Positions 9,526 to 19,089 of a DNA stretch of 64,000 bases are shown here, one piece after another. The first letter of the stretch is position 1, and every line of letters begins with the position of its first letter. Source of the stretch: Cutibacterium porci (GTDB lineage: Bacteria > Actinomycetota > Actinomycetes > Propionibacteriales > Propionibacteriaceae); NCBI RefSeq assembly GCF_009696315.1, contig NZ_VUMG01000001.1:124001-188000 (forward strand). Reading direction: 5' to 3'. A model generated the notes under the pieces. That model saw only the letters and a list, made by a program, of their open reading frames with translations. It had not been told where the DNA came from and did not search any database. A program made the translations under genes and the position numbers.

Positions 9526-10998
9526 GTGAGCGCACGAGAAACGCAACCTGTCGACGGACCGGGTCGCAGCGCCCTGTCCAGACCCGTGAAGAAACCTTCA
9601 ACTGCTGATCGGCAAGGTCCTGAGGAAGAGCGCGAGCTGCAGCGCGGGCTAACCAACCGTCACCTACAGCTCATTGCTTTGGGCGGTGCCATCGGCACCG
9701 GAATGTTCATGGGATCCAGCAGTACCATCCATCTTGCTGGCCCATCTAGTGCCCTCGTCTACGCTCTCATCGGGTTCTTTATGTACTTCATGATGCGGGC
9801 CCTTGGCGAGATGCTGCTCTCTAATCTCAACTACAAGTCTTTCCGGGACATTGCCGAGGATCTACTCGGGCCAGCCGGTGGTTTTATCGCGGGTTGGACG
9901 TATTGGTTCTCGTGGATTGTGGCCGCGATGGGTGATATGGCCGCTATTACTGCCTATTTCCAATATTGGTGGCCGAATGTCCCAAAGTGGCTACCCGCAA
10001 CCGCTCTAGCCGCAGTGCTACTCGCCCTCAATATCGTTGCCGTACAGTTCTTTGGTGAAGCTGAGTTCTGGTTTGCCCTCATCAAACTCATCGCAGTAGG
10101 TGCGCTGGTAATCGTCGCTATCGCGCTGTTGGCTAGCCACTTTGTCTCTCCTGACGGTGACCCCGCGACCATTGCCAACTTGTGGAACGATGGCGGGTTC
10201 TTCCCCAACGGCCTGATGGGCTTCCTCGGAGGCTTTCAGATCGCATTCTTTGCGTTCGTCGGTATCGAGCTCGTCGGTACTGCCGCCGCTGAAACAAAGG
10301 ATCCCTGCACCACTCTCCCGAAAGCCATCAATGCTATCCCGGTGCGGTTGGCTCTGTTCTACGTGCTAGCCCTCCTAGCCATCACCACCGTTATTCCGTG
10401 GCGCAAGGTTGTACCCGGGGTGAGCCCCTTCGTGTCGTTGTTTGGGCTAGCAGGCTTTGGTGCGGCCGCCAGCGTGATGAACTTCGTCCTGCTTACCGCC
10501 GCGGCATCCTCAGACAACTCTGGCCTCTATTCAACCTCACGAATGATGTACGGTCTCGCTCTTGACGGTCAGGCTCCCTCGCGCTTCCGAAAACTGTCAA
10601 GCAACAACGTGCCACGCAACGCACTTATCGCATCGTGCCTGCTGCTGCTAAGCGGCATCATCTTCCTCTACACCTCGGATTCGATTATGCAGGCCTTCGC
10701 CTTAGTGACGACGGTTGCCGCTCTGCTATTCCTCTTCACCTGGTCACTCATCGTCGTGTGCTATATCGTGTACCGCCACAAGCGTCCCCAGCTCCACGAA
10801 GAGTCCATCTACAAGATGCCTGGCGGTGTGCCGATGTGCTGGATCGTCCTGGCCTTCTTCGTCATCAGCTTGGTCATTCTTACCTTGGACCCGACTACTC
10901 GGATCGCCGTGTTCATCACCCCGATCTGGTTCGTGTTCATCGGATCGATGTACTTCGTGTACCGCCGCCGCAAGCAGCGAAGGGACACGTTAGGTTGA
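9526..10998 (+). CDS. CycA-like D-alanine/D-serine/glycine permease (first copy)
   Basis: A 490-residue APC-superfamily permease (amino acid transporter family) with about 12 membrane segments after a charged N-terminal tail of some 45 residues. The segment NRHLQLIALGGAIGTGMFMG, then MRALGEMLLSNLNYKSF and FAFVGIELVGTAAAETKDP, follow the E. coli CycA pattern closely. The start is GTG at 9526, preceded by AAAGGAG at 9514-9520; a longer in-frame version overlaps orr and is less likely. Substrate is inferred: D-alanine is the end product of the upstream pathway, but ornithine cannot be excluded. A terminator-like hairpin follows. Confidence 0.85.
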   Translation: MSARETQPVDGPGRSALSRPVKKPSTADRQGPEEERELQRGLTNRHLQLIALGGAIGTGMFMGSSSTIHLAGPSSALVYALIGFFMYFMMRALGEMLLSNLNYKSFRDIAEDLLGPAGGFIAGWTYWFSWIVAAMGDMAAITAYFQYWWPNVPKWLPATALAAVLLALNIVAVQFFGEAEFWFALIKLIAVGALVIVAIALLASHFVSPDGDPATIANLWNDGGFFPNGLMGFLGGFQIAFFAFVGIELVGTAAAETKDPCTTLPKAINAIPVRLALFYVLALLAITTVIPWRKVVPGVSPFVSLFGLAGFGAAASVMNFVLLTAAASSDNSGLYSTSRMMYGLALDGQAPSRFRKLSSNNVPRNALIASCLLLLSGIIFLYTSDSIMQAFALVTTVAALLFLFTWSLIVVCYIVYRHKRPQLHEESIYKMPGGVPMCWIVLAFFVISLVILTLDPTTRIAVFITPIWFVFIGSMYFVYRRRKQRRDTLG

Positions 10999-11009
10999 TT
11001 CTTGCCGAC

Positions 11010-11065
11010 GCCCCGGCTCTTACGGCACATCACGTGTTCGGTAGGCCGGGGCTCGGGATTTTTGT
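11010..11065 (+). terminator. Rho-independent terminator after first permease
   Basis: Inverted repeat GCCCCGGC (11010-11017) and GCCGGGGC (11045-11052) with a 27-base loop, followed within a few bases by a run of five T at 11059-11063. It would end the ord-to-permease transcript. The long loop makes this a moderate rather than strong call. Confidence 0.6.
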
Positions 11066-11325
11066 AACGCGAGGTGACGCGGCGATGCGACGCGATGCGC
11101 TGGATCGGCGTTACCTCGCACCCCCGATATCGAGTGCAACAACCGTGAAACCTCGCTAATCTGTTCAGCCAAACCCTTCTTTGATTGTCACCACTGTGAT
11201 TTAGCCATTCATGATCCTCACCGTATTCTTCCCGGCGGCGTTACACTGCAATCAAATCACGGTGGTTTGAATCACCCCCATGATGAATACCTCGTCTTGG
11301 AAATCGTTTTACAGAGGCAACTAAT
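11066..11325 (+). promoter_or_regulatory. Promoter region with paired inverted operator-like sites
   Basis: This gap lies upstream of the second permease. ACCACTGTGATT at 11190-11201 recurs in opposite orientation as AATCACGGTGGT at 11255-11266 (11 of 12 bases match the reverse complement). The second copy sits in a wider 19-bp imperfect dyad, TCAAATCACGGTGGTTTGA, at 11252-11270. This looks like a two-site regulator target that could allow looping. No convincing -35/-10 pair was assigned, and no gene is seen here. Confidence 0.45.
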
Positions 11326-12837
11326 ATGAATGGTTTTAACAACATTCCAGACGGGAGGGGGCACCCACACGCACCAACACCAGCTTTCCACGACGACATC
11401 ACCGCATACGCGGTTGAATCGCAACCACACCATCCAGCCAAGGCTCATCTACACCGCAACCTGAGCAACCGTCACATCCAGCTCATCGCCATCGGTGGAG
11501 CTATCGGAACCGGCCTGTTTCTGGGCTCTGGCAAGGCTATCCGCGCCGCCGGTCCGAGCATTGTCGTGTCCTACCTCATCATCGGTACCATGCTCTACTT
11601 CGTCGTCAGGGCCATGGGCGAACTGCTGATGTACAACCTTGACTACAAGAGCTTTCAGGACTTCGCAGCTGATCTGATAGGCCCCTGGGCCGGATTCTTC
11701 CTGGGGTGGACTTACTGGCTTTGTTGGATCGTCACCGGCATGGCTGAAATCATTGGAATCACGACATACTGGGATTTCTGGGTCAAGAATAAAGGTCTTG
11801 CAACTTTCCTCGCAGCTGCCACACTATTGCTACTTCTCTGTTTGAATCTACTCACTGTAAGAATGTTCGGAGAGCTAGAATTCTGGTTCGCATTTATTAA
11901 AATCATCGCGATTATTTCCCTTATCCTCCTCGCCCTCGTACTAGCGGTCATGAAATTCCACTCGCCGACTGGAGGCGCGGCATCCATCTCCAACCTATGG
12001 AATCGTGGCGGCTTCATGCCGAACGGCTGGAGTGGATTCTTCGCTGGTTTCCAGATGGCAGCCTTCGCGTTCGTCGGAATTGAACTCATCGGGACCACCG
12101 CCGCCGAGACACAAGATCCCGAGAAGACCCTCCCCAAGGCCATCAGCGCTGTTCCTGCCCGAATCCTCATCTTTTACATCGGCGCCCTGCTCGCAATTAT
12201 GACCGTCGTTCCCTGGAACGAGGTGCGAGCAGATTCTTCACCGTTCGTTCAAGTTCTCGGCATCGTTGGATTCGCTGGTGCGGCCAGCGTGATGAATTTT
12301 GTCGTCCTGACATCGGCAGCTTCGTCGTCTAACTCTGGGATCTACTCCATCTCAAGAATGCTTTTCGGACTTGCCCACAAGCGCATGGCACCGCAGCTGT
12401 TCGGCCGACTCAGCGCCCACGGTGTCCCTCGTTGCGGCCTCGTCGTCACTGTCCTGGTCTTAAGCACGGCGCTGCCCCTAGCCGCATCGGCGTCGTTTGT
12501 TGAGGCATTCACTCTCGTCACGACGATTTCATCAGTACTGTTCATCTTCGTTTGGAGCATGATCGTCATTAGCTACATGAAGTACCGCAAGGTCGCGCCC
12601 TCAGCCCACGCCGCATCGAAATACCCCATGCCTGGCGGCCGCGGGATGTGCTGGGCTGTACTGGCTTTCTTCGCGCTCGTCCTCGTGCTGCTGGCGCAGG
12701 AAGCCGACACTGCGCGAGCCCTGAGCCTCACACCTATCTGGTTTGCCATCCTCGGAATTGGTTGGTTTTTCGACCGGCGCCACGCCATCTGCGACGACGT
12801 TGGTACCGACGACGCCCATTCGAAGGGAGATAGTTAG
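11326..12837 (+). CDS. cycA: CycA-like D-alanine/D-serine/glycine permease (second copy)
   Basis: A 503-residue APC-family permease with about 12 membrane segments. Much of the sequence follows E. coli CycA: NRHIQLIAIGGAIGTGLFLG, GPWAGFFLGWTYWLCW and FGELEFWFAFIKIIAIISL, then FAFVGIELIGTTAAETQDPE. It is closer to CycA than the copy at 9526, and the two are paralogues. It has its own upstream region with operator-like repeats and is followed by an alanine racemase gene, fitting D-alanine uptake or release. The start is the ATG at 11326, with a weak AGAGG upstream. Confidence 0.87.
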   Translation: MNGFNNIPDGRGHPHAPTPAFHDDITAYAVESQPHHPAKAHLHRNLSNRHIQLIAIGGAIGTGLFLGSGKAIRAAGPSIVVSYLIIGTMLYFVVRAMGELLMYNLDYKSFQDFAADLIGPWAGFFLGWTYWLCWIVTGMAEIIGITTYWDFWVKNKGLATFLAAATLLLLLCLNLLTVRMFGELEFWFAFIKIIAIISLILLALVLAVMKFHSPTGGAASISNLWNRGGFMPNGWSGFFAGFQMAAFAFVGIELIGTTAAETQDPEKTLPKAISAVPARILIFYIGALLAIMTVVPWNEVRADSSPFVQVLGIVGFAGAASVMNFVVLTSAASSSNSGIYSISRMLFGLAHKRMAPQLFGRLSAHGVPRCGLVVTVLVLSTALPLAASASFVEAFTLVTTISSVLFIFVWSMIVISYMKYRKVAPSAHAASKYPMPGGRGMCWAVLAFFALVLVLLAQEADTARALSLTPIWFAILGIGWFFDRRHAICDDVGTDDAHSKGDS

Positions 12838-13051
12838 ATGACAATAATCGTCAGGTGTTACGACAATGCCACCGCCGCATCTGCTACACCTTCACACCGT
12901 CCTGTCTTCGATCCGTCTCCTACCGCCAGCCTTCCCCGTGACCAGGCCATGGTGAATCCCACCGCCCCCAAATCAGCCCGAACATGCTCTCCTGGCCACG
13001 GGCCGACCAGATTCATTGCCCATTTCTGACAGCTCAAAGGAGTTATGACAC

Positions 13052-14179
13052 ATGCCACGTTGTCCATCGCCTTCACACGCCACTATTGATCTGTCTGCCA
13101 TCGCCATGAACCTCACCGAGGTGAGAAAGCATGCCGGTGATCGAAAGGTCCTCTTTGCCGTTAAAGCCAACGCCTATGGCCATGGAGCAGTCGAGGTCTC
13201 GCGCTACGTCGAAAAACACGGGTACGCCGACTGGCTCGCTGTCGCCACGGTCGCCGAGGGACAGGAGTTGATCGAAGCCGGTATCACCCTGCCTATCCTC
13301 AAGCTCTCCCCCGCTGATCCGTGGGATATGGATGCTGCAATCACGTCTGGGATGCGTCTCACCGTGCTGGATTTCGACACTGTGGACGCGGTAAACCGAG
13401 CCTCTACGCGACTAGGAATCACGACCAAGGTACACATCGCCGTCGACAGCGGCATGGGACGTATCGGTCTGCCTCCAAATCGCCTCGCTGAAGTCACGGT
13501 TGCCGCTGATCGCGCTGACGGAATCGAGGTCGAAGGTGTCTTCACTCACCTACCCATCAGTGACGTCCCCGAGGGAGAAGAATTCACCCGAAACGAGATC
13601 GACACCTTCATGAATGCTGTCTCGCAGGTGGAAGCCGACCGTGGACCGTTCCCCCTTGTCCACTTGGCGAATTCTGGCGCTATCCTCGGGCACGATCTAG
13701 GCAAAACCTCCATGGTGCGTGCCGGCATCGTTGGATACGGATACGACCCAGACCCCCACGCCGACCGCGCCGACCTTCGCCCTGCCCTGTCGTGGATCAG
13801 TCACGTCACGTTCGTCAAAACTATCGGTTCCGGGGATACCGTCGGCTATGGCAGGACGTGGACGGCCAGCGAAACGACAAAAATCGCCACTGTCCCCGTC
13901 GGTTATGCCGACGGATTGTCCCGAGGCCTGTCAAATAAGGGGCACGTCCTCGTCGGAGGATCGGTTCGTCCCATTGTCGGTCGGATCTGCATGGACCAAT
14001 TCATGATCGACCTTGGCCCTGACTCGAGCGTCACGGTAGGAGATGAAGTGGTGCTCATTGGGGCCCAGGGCGATGAAGTTCTCACCGCTGATGACATGGC
14101 CGAGCTCCTTGGGACCATCAGTTACGAGATTACCTGCGCCATCTCCAAACGTGTGGATCGGCGCTGGGTCGGGCAATAG
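13052..14179 (+). CDS. alr: Alanine racemase
   Basis: A 375-residue fold-type III PLP enzyme interconverting L- and D-alanine. The PLP lysine is K38 in LFAVKANAYGHGAVEVSRY, the classical Alr signature. The C-terminal half has VPVGYADGLSRG, which carries the catalytic tyrosine region, and GRICMDQFMID. Length is normal for the family. Start: ATG at 13052 with AAAGGAG at 13036-13042; the out-of-frame ATG at 13045 is too close to that site. It could supply D-alanine for peptidoglycan or recover L-alanine from the D-alanine made by OrtAB. Both roles are possible. Confidence 0.93.
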   Translation: MPRCPSPSHATIDLSAIAMNLTEVRKHAGDRKVLFAVKANAYGHGAVEVSRYVEKHGYADWLAVATVAEGQELIEAGITLPILKLSPADPWDMDAAITSGMRLTVLDFDTVDAVNRASTRLGITTKVHIAVDSGMGRIGLPPNRLAEVTVAADRADGIEVEGVFTHLPISDVPEGEEFTRNEIDTFMNAVSQVEADRGPFPLVHLANSGAILGHDLGKTSMVRAGIVGYGYDPDPHADRADLRPALSWISHVTFVKTIGSGDTVGYGRTWTASETTKIATVPVGYADGLSRGLSNKGHVLVGGSVRPIVGRICMDQFMIDLGPDSSVTVGDEVVLIGAQGDEVLTADDMAELLGTISYEITCAISKRVDRRWVGQ

Positions 14180-14379
14180 TGAGCGCTGCCCAATGTGCGG
14201 CGGCTCTCCCGTTAGCCAACTACGCACCGTCTCCTACATCGTGATGCCACAACCCCCGATTTGGTTGAGGTCTGGGCATTCGAGAGCCTGGACCGCGTTC
14301 GGGTCGGGAATAATTGTGTACCGGTGTCACTACTCTCCCCGACCGCACAGCAAACGGATGGAGGGCAGTACTGTTTTTC

Positions 14380-15804
14380 TCAGGCGAAGTGGTAATGCTT
14401 CACAACCTTGTCAACGCATTCGCGGGCAGTCTCTACATCGGGCATCTCACAAAAGACCCGCAGGAGAGGTTCCGTGCCGGAAAACCGGACAATGATCCAC
14501 CCACCGTTAGCGAAATAGACCTTCACCCCGTCCATGTCACTGATGTGGTCGACCTCTAAGCCAAAATCGGGCAGGTCCTTGTCCTGGTAGATGCGCTTCT
14601 TGAGGGATTCCTTGTCCTCAGGGGCGAAGGAGAAGTCATCTTCTACCATCTCTAGCCGACCGTAACGTTCCTCGATGTCAGCGTAGATCTGCGAAAGCTT
14701 CTTGCCCCGCTTAGCGATCATTTCTACCAGCAGAGTGCCAGCATAGATACCATCCTTACCGGCAATATGCCCTTTGACTGTCAAACCCCCGGACGACTCA
14801 CCGCCGATGACGGCATCGGTCTCGGCCATCTTGGACGACACCCACTTGAATCCGACCGGCACCTCGTAACAAACCTGCCCGTGAGCTTCAGCGACACGGT
14901 CAAGGAGGTGGGTGGTTGCGAGGTTGCGCACGCACGGCCCTTGCCAACCCTTGTCCTCCAGGAGGTAGGTGTACAGCAAAACGAGGATCTGGTTGGGATG
15001 TAAGAAATGCCCTTGATCATCGATAATGCCAAGGCGATCTGCGTCACCATCGGTTGCGATGCCAATATCGGCCCCACGCTCAACGACTTCCTGAGTCAGG
15101 GCTTGAAGAGTGCGCGAGTTCGGGGACGGGAGACGTCCACCAAAGAGAGTGTCACGACGCTCGTGAATGGTATCGACGTCACAGCGAGCCGTCATAAGGA
15201 TGGTCTGAAGGCAGGTACGCGAAACGCCAAACATGGGGTCAAGGACAACTTTGAGGTGAGCATGGCGGATGGCCTCTAGATCGACGTGATCAAGAATCGC
15301 ATCGATGTACCAGTTCATCGACGTCTGCACCTCAATAATGCCGTCGCGAAGAGCATCAGTGCGGTTAATGCGCCGGATGCCCCCTGAACTGATGGAATTG
15401 GCACGGCGTTGGATCGGTTCGGTGATCTCGACCTTGGCGTCACGGCCACCTTCCGTAAACACTTTGAGGCCGTTGTAGACGGCAGGGTTGTGGGAGGCTG
15501 TGACTGCCATTCCGTAGGCGCAGTCGAGCTCCCGAACGGTCCACATGATCATCGGAGTCGGGGCGGGCCGGTCAATGATTCGTACCAGGATGCCGTTACC
15601 GGCGATTACTTCCGCAGCCCACCAAGCGAATTCTGGAGAGAGAAAACGCTGATCGTATCCAATAACGACAGGGCGATGGTGCTGATTTTCGTCACGTATG
15701 CGGTCAGCAAGCGCCTGGGCGACCCGCTCAACATTGAATCGAGTAAATGTGTCCGCGATGATGGCTCGCCAGCCGCCGGTACCAAATTCAATCTCGTCCG
15801 CCAT
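14380..15804 (-). CDS. Phosphohexomutase (phosphoglucomutase/phosphomannomutase family)
   Basis: A 474-residue alpha-D-phosphohexomutase that moves phosphate between C6 and C1 of a hexose phosphate. The start FGTGGWRAII is the first sugar-phosphate loop, the catalytic phosphoserine is in GMAVTASHNPAVYNG, and the metal-binding loop is GIATDGDADRLGI. The C-terminal phosphate-binding loop is VRFSGTEPLLRV. It lies convergent to alr and downstream of a sugar kinase and a nucleotidyltransferase on the same strand, suggesting a shared sugar-nucleotide or sugar-salvage role. The substrate is not evident. Confidence 0.9.
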   Translation of the reverse strand: MADEIEFGTGGWRAIIADTFTRFNVERVAQALADRIRDENQHHRPVVIGYDQRFLSPEFAWWAAEVIAGNGILVRIIDRPAPTPMIMWTVRELDCAYGMAVTASHNPAVYNGLKVFTEGGRDAKVEITEPIQRRANSISSGGIRRINRTDALRDGIIEVQTSMNWYIDAILDHVDLEAIRHAHLKVVLDPMFGVSRTCLQTILMTARCDVDTIHERRDTLFGGRLPSPNSRTLQALTQEVVERGADIGIATDGDADRLGIIDDQGHFLHPNQILVLLYTYLLEDKGWQGPCVRNLATTHLLDRVAEAHGQVCYEVPVGFKWVSSKMAETDAVIGGESSGGLTVKGHIAGKDGIYAGTLLVEMIAKRGKKLSQIYADIEERYGRLEMVEDDFSFAPEDKESLKKRIYQDKDLPDFGLEVDHISDMDGVKVYFANGGWIIVRFSGTEPLLRVFCEMPDVETARECVDKVVKHYHFA

Positions 15805-15919
15805 GGCTCACAGATTAGGTCGAAAAGTCCCCACTCGTTGGCGAATCCGCACGCCACACCACCTGTGCTCATTGCTACTGCGCGATAGTAGGAGCGCAGT
15901 GAGCGCACCACCGACAGCG

Positions 15920-17110
15920 TCAGTCCAACCGCCGAGCCGACGGCCCCGGCCGTGTGACCACGGTGGTGGCTTGTGCAGCTTCTTCTGGGTAATCGTCACG
16001 GTACTTCCGAAGCCACGCGTTGGCGAATTCCGGAGCCTCGGAGGTAGGGACGAGAGCCCACACCGAGCCACCGAATCCCGCCCCAAATGAAGTAGCTCCG
16101 ACAGCTCCAAGCTCTCGAGCGATACGCGCAAGCGCCGATGTCTGTGGCACTTGATTGCCAAGGAGGGTTTCGGCCGCACGCTGCGACTCATCAACAATCC
16201 GCCCGAATTCGTCGAGATCACCGCACGCAAGTGCCTCAGACGCATCCGGAACGATGGTTTCAGACTCGGTAAGGAAGTGATCGAGGCGCCGAATTAGATC
16301 CTCGCGACCACTCACCACCTCACGCAGCTTCACAGCATCGGGATCAACAGCCAAAGCATCGCCGAGAACAGCATCCTGGCGACCTGTGGCCGAATTCCAC
16401 CGCTTGATAATCTCGCGAGTCGCCAGCGATGCCGCGTTGTAGAGATCACGGGCAGCTCCGGTCTTCTCGGCCGCCACTCCAGAAACGATGACGACAAGGG
16501 ACATGTCGGCTGGGAATGGGACCCGGCGTTGCAACCGAATCGGGCAAAAACGAAATTGACCGAGTTGCCCGTCCTCACTGCACACCATCGCCGTGTGGTC
16601 CTCTGAACCGCCAAAAGTACCCACGCCTGCGGCACCTGCAAGGTTCTTGAAGGTCATGCCGTTCTCGTGACATGCCAGGTACCCGGCAAGGTCAACATCG
16701 TCAGTGATGTTGTCCTGCCACGTGGGGGTATCAGGAAGCCCATTGAAATCAGCCAAACCCAATACGATCGCGCTGACGAGCGCCGAGGAGGAGCTCATTC
16801 CACTGGCAAGCGGGAGATTAGAGGTTAACCGAACTCTCGCCGGAGCCAGGTCTCCAAAATTTGCCGTCAGGCGATCGATAACGGCTTGCGCGTACCGACC
16901 CCAGTGCCCAGTCGGCAATTTTGGATCACGACCCGCGATAAGAAGCAGCTCACCGGGAGCGGCATCCGTCGATACCGTTACCCCGCTATCGGCCGATTCG
17001 ACCGAAACTGTCACTCCACGATCCACAGCGGCCACCAACGTAGACCCGCCTGCATAGTCAGTGTGCTTGCCAAGGACTTCGATACGTCCAGGAACGAACC
17101 ACCGGATCAC
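15920..17110 (-). CDS. GHMP-family sugar kinase, galactokinase-like
   Basis: A 396-residue GHMP kinase. The N-terminal galactokinase signature is present in altered form as PGRIEVLGKHTDYAGGSTL. The ATP-binding glycine-serine loop is LPLASGMSSSSALVSAIVLG (residues about 105-125), and the C-terminal motif is GATSFGAGFGGSVWALV. It should phosphorylate a sugar at C1. Because the signature deviates (GRIEVLGKH instead of GRVNLIGEH), galactose is not certain. The gene overlaps the upstream nucleotidyltransferase by four bases, so kinase and nucleotidyltransferase probably act in sequence. Confidence 0.82.
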   Translation of the reverse strand: MIRWFVPGRIEVLGKHTDYAGGSTLVAAVDRGVTVSVESADSGVTVSTDAAPGELLLIAGRDPKLPTGHWGRYAQAVIDRLTANFGDLAPARVRLTSNLPLASGMSSSSALVSAIVLGLADFNGLPDTPTWQDNITDDVDLAGYLACHENGMTFKNLAGAAGVGTFGGSEDHTAMVCSEDGQLGQFRFCPIRLQRRVPFPADMSLVVIVSGVAAEKTGAARDLYNAASLATREIIKRWNSATGRQDAVLGDALAVDPDAVKLREVVSGREDLIRRLDHFLTESETIVPDASEALACGDLDEFGRIVDESQRAAETLLGNQVPQTSALARIARELGAVGATSFGAGFGGSVWALVPTSEAPEFANAWLRKYRDDYPEEAAQATTVVTRPGPSARRLD

Positions 17111-17943
17111 AGTGTCACCTCACGATGACTAAGGGCATCCACCACAGACGCAATGTCACCGCGATTCGACATGTCAAGAACTCCCGACTCGACCGGGACG
17201 ACATCAAAACGCTCGCCGTGCTCCACCATCCAGCGCACTGCATCGACAATCTCGTACTCACCGCGCTCTGACTTCTCGATCGAGTGGCACGCCTCGAAGA
17301 TCTTTGGAGTGAGCAGGAAACAGTTCATAGACACCAGTGCGGTCTCGCCAGCAGCATCAACGACGCACGGGTCCGGCTTCTCGATGATGTCCGTGAGCTG
17401 ACCAGAATCGTCAGAGTCCAGTAGGGCGAAGGCGCGAACGCGCTCTGGATCAATGTTCGATTTCGCGATCATGGCGCGTTTTGTGAAACCTAGGGTCCCG
17501 GAAGCGGGAACCTCACGAAGTCTGGCGACCGCATCCTCTGGGTAATAATTGTCAGAATTTACAACCAGTACTCGGTCGCTTCCCGCGAAATCCTCTGCAA
17601 CTGCAACAGCATCCGCAGTGCCCAGAGGATGCTCCTGGATCGCATACACGATCGACACCCGCGATTTTTCGCACGAATCGTAATAGTCCCGAATCACAGT
17701 GTGCTCAGGGCCGATTACCAGACAAAAATCGTCAAAGCCGGCGTCGGCTAGCGCCGAGATGACGTAATCGAGAAACGGACGGCCGTCAAGACTGATCATG
17801 GCTTTCATGCCAGCTGCTGCAGCAGCAGCCTGGTCTGCCGTAAGAGAGACTCCCTCGGCAGATTTGCGCATCCGCGTTCCCAGACCACGCGCCATGATGA
17901 CGACCTTGTGAGGAGCCTGTTGTGCCACGGGGTTGTGTGTCAT
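17107..17943 (-). CDS. Sugar-1-phosphate nucleotidyltransferase
   Basis: A 278-residue GT-A-fold nucleotidyltransferase. It has the N-terminal NTP-binding loop in variant form (VVIMARGLGTRMRK; usual AAGLGTR), a lysine-containing MKAMISLDGRPFLDYVI and the metal-binding LVVNSDNYYP. It would convert a sugar 1-phosphate to an NDP-sugar. It is the first gene of a minus-strand set with the galactokinase-like enzyme (4-base overlap) and the phosphohexomutase. Which nucleotide and sugar are used cannot be read from the sequence. Confidence 0.82.
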   Translation of the reverse strand: MTHNPVAQQAPHKVVIMARGLGTRMRKSAEGVSLTADQAAAAAAGMKAMISLDGRPFLDYVISALADAGFDDFCLVIGPEHTVIRDYYDSCEKSRVSIVYAIQEHPLGTADAVAVAEDFAGSDRVLVVNSDNYYPEDAVARLREVPASGTLGFTKRAMIAKSNIDPERVRAFALLDSDDSGQLTDIIEKPDPCVVDAAGETALVSMNCFLLTPKIFEACHSIEKSERGEYEIVDAVRWMVEHGERFDVVPVESGVLDMSNRGDIASVVDALSHREVTL

Positions 17944-18067
17944 GTGGGCAATCCTATGAATCAGTTCACGTCCGCATGTAGGTAGGGCAGCATCCGGTCA
18001 CTTAGGGTGATCCTTTCCATTTTTGTCCGTTGACCGGGACGAGACATCAATCACGTATCCTGACGGC

Positions 18068-18868
18068 ATGGCCACCGGTAGTAAGGGCACCTCAGGCAAG
18101 AAATCGCCAACCGGCACATACGCCTCTGCGATCATCTTCTTCCTCATCCTCATCTTTGTTACGCGAGCCAGGTCTTTCGGCGCAGTTCTTACCTTGGTAC
18201 TGATCCCGATGATCGTCATGTGGGTCATTCAAGGGCGGAAGACCAAGCACATCGAGAACGACAGGCGTCGCGAGCCCACCTCAGGTGAGGACAGCTCGGC
18301 GATTCCAAGCCCGGATCCCATGGGGACAAAGAAGGTTGTAAGGCGCGGACTCCGATCATCTGTCAACGAACCAGCTGAGCTTTCTGACTCGCCAGATAAA
18401 AGCGTATTCGATGGCTCCTTTGCCGCTTTGACCGGTGCATTGCCCGGCAGCGTTAATAAGCCGAATACCGGCATTGAATCAGCACATCACCAGCAACATC
18501 ATTCCATCCCGGCCCCGGAGTACGCGCCGCATTTGTCCCCTCAGCCCCCGGATTCCGTAGGCCTCGATGGTTCATCGGGCATCACCGCGACCAATACCGA
18601 GCCGCTCATCAAGCCTGTCATCCACGGTGCAGCTTTCACACCACAGGCTGAAACTGAGCAATCCCCAATCCTCGCTTCTGCTGTCACTGAAGAAACCACA
18701 TCAACCCATCCCCCGGCAGAAATCGCCGGCTCCGGTCGACTCGCCAGCACCCAAAACGGATCCGCGGCCATTTCCATGACTCGTGAATCAGCCACGGCGA
18801 GCCTCCATAAGATTCTCGAAAGCGGTGGCTCGTGCCTGTCTACATCTTCCCTCTTTACGCAACCGTGA
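18068..18868 (+). CDS. Hypothetical membrane-anchored protein with disordered tail
   Basis: A 266-residue protein of unknown function. The first 65 residues hold two closely spaced hydrophobic segments (YASAIIFFLILIFVTRA and VLTLVLIPMIVMWVIQ). The remaining 200 residues are rich in Ser, Thr, Pro, Glu and His and look disordered, probably a long soluble tail. I choose the ATG at 18068 because TATCCT at 18056-18061 lies six bases before it, which fits a leaderless actinobacterial transcript. A TTG at 18023 would add 15 residues. No family is recognised. Confidence 0.65.
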   Translation: MATGSKGTSGKKSPTGTYASAIIFFLILIFVTRARSFGAVLTLVLIPMIVMWVIQGRKTKHIENDRRREPTSGEDSSAIPSPDPMGTKKVVRRGLRSSVNEPAELSDSPDKSVFDGSFAALTGALPGSVNKPNTGIESAHHQQHHSIPAPEYAPHLSPQPPDSVGLDGSSGITATNTEPLIKPVIHGAAFTPQAETEQSPILASAVTEETTSTHPPAEIAGSGRLASTQNGSAAISMTRESATASLHKILESGGSCLSTSSLFTQP

Positions 18869-19089
18869 TTGGACTCGTGTGACGGCGAGCAGGGGCTCGT
18901 TCAGAAGCCCGTCACGACAAGCTGCTAATGACGTCTGGCCGCCTCAGGATCGGACACGGTCGTGCCTGTTTCCCCGCTATACCGACGTTTTTCGCAACCA
19001 TGCGAGCGCAAGCTCAAGCACATGAGAACGGGCTTCAACGCGGGAGTACGCACACAGGAGGTACGCACCAGCTACACCACCGACACGCA

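Noticed and set aside
12838-13029. 63-codon open frame between the second permease and alr
   Set aside because: It has no ribosome binding site of its own, low-complexity composition and no recognisable features. The region is better read as the alr leader.
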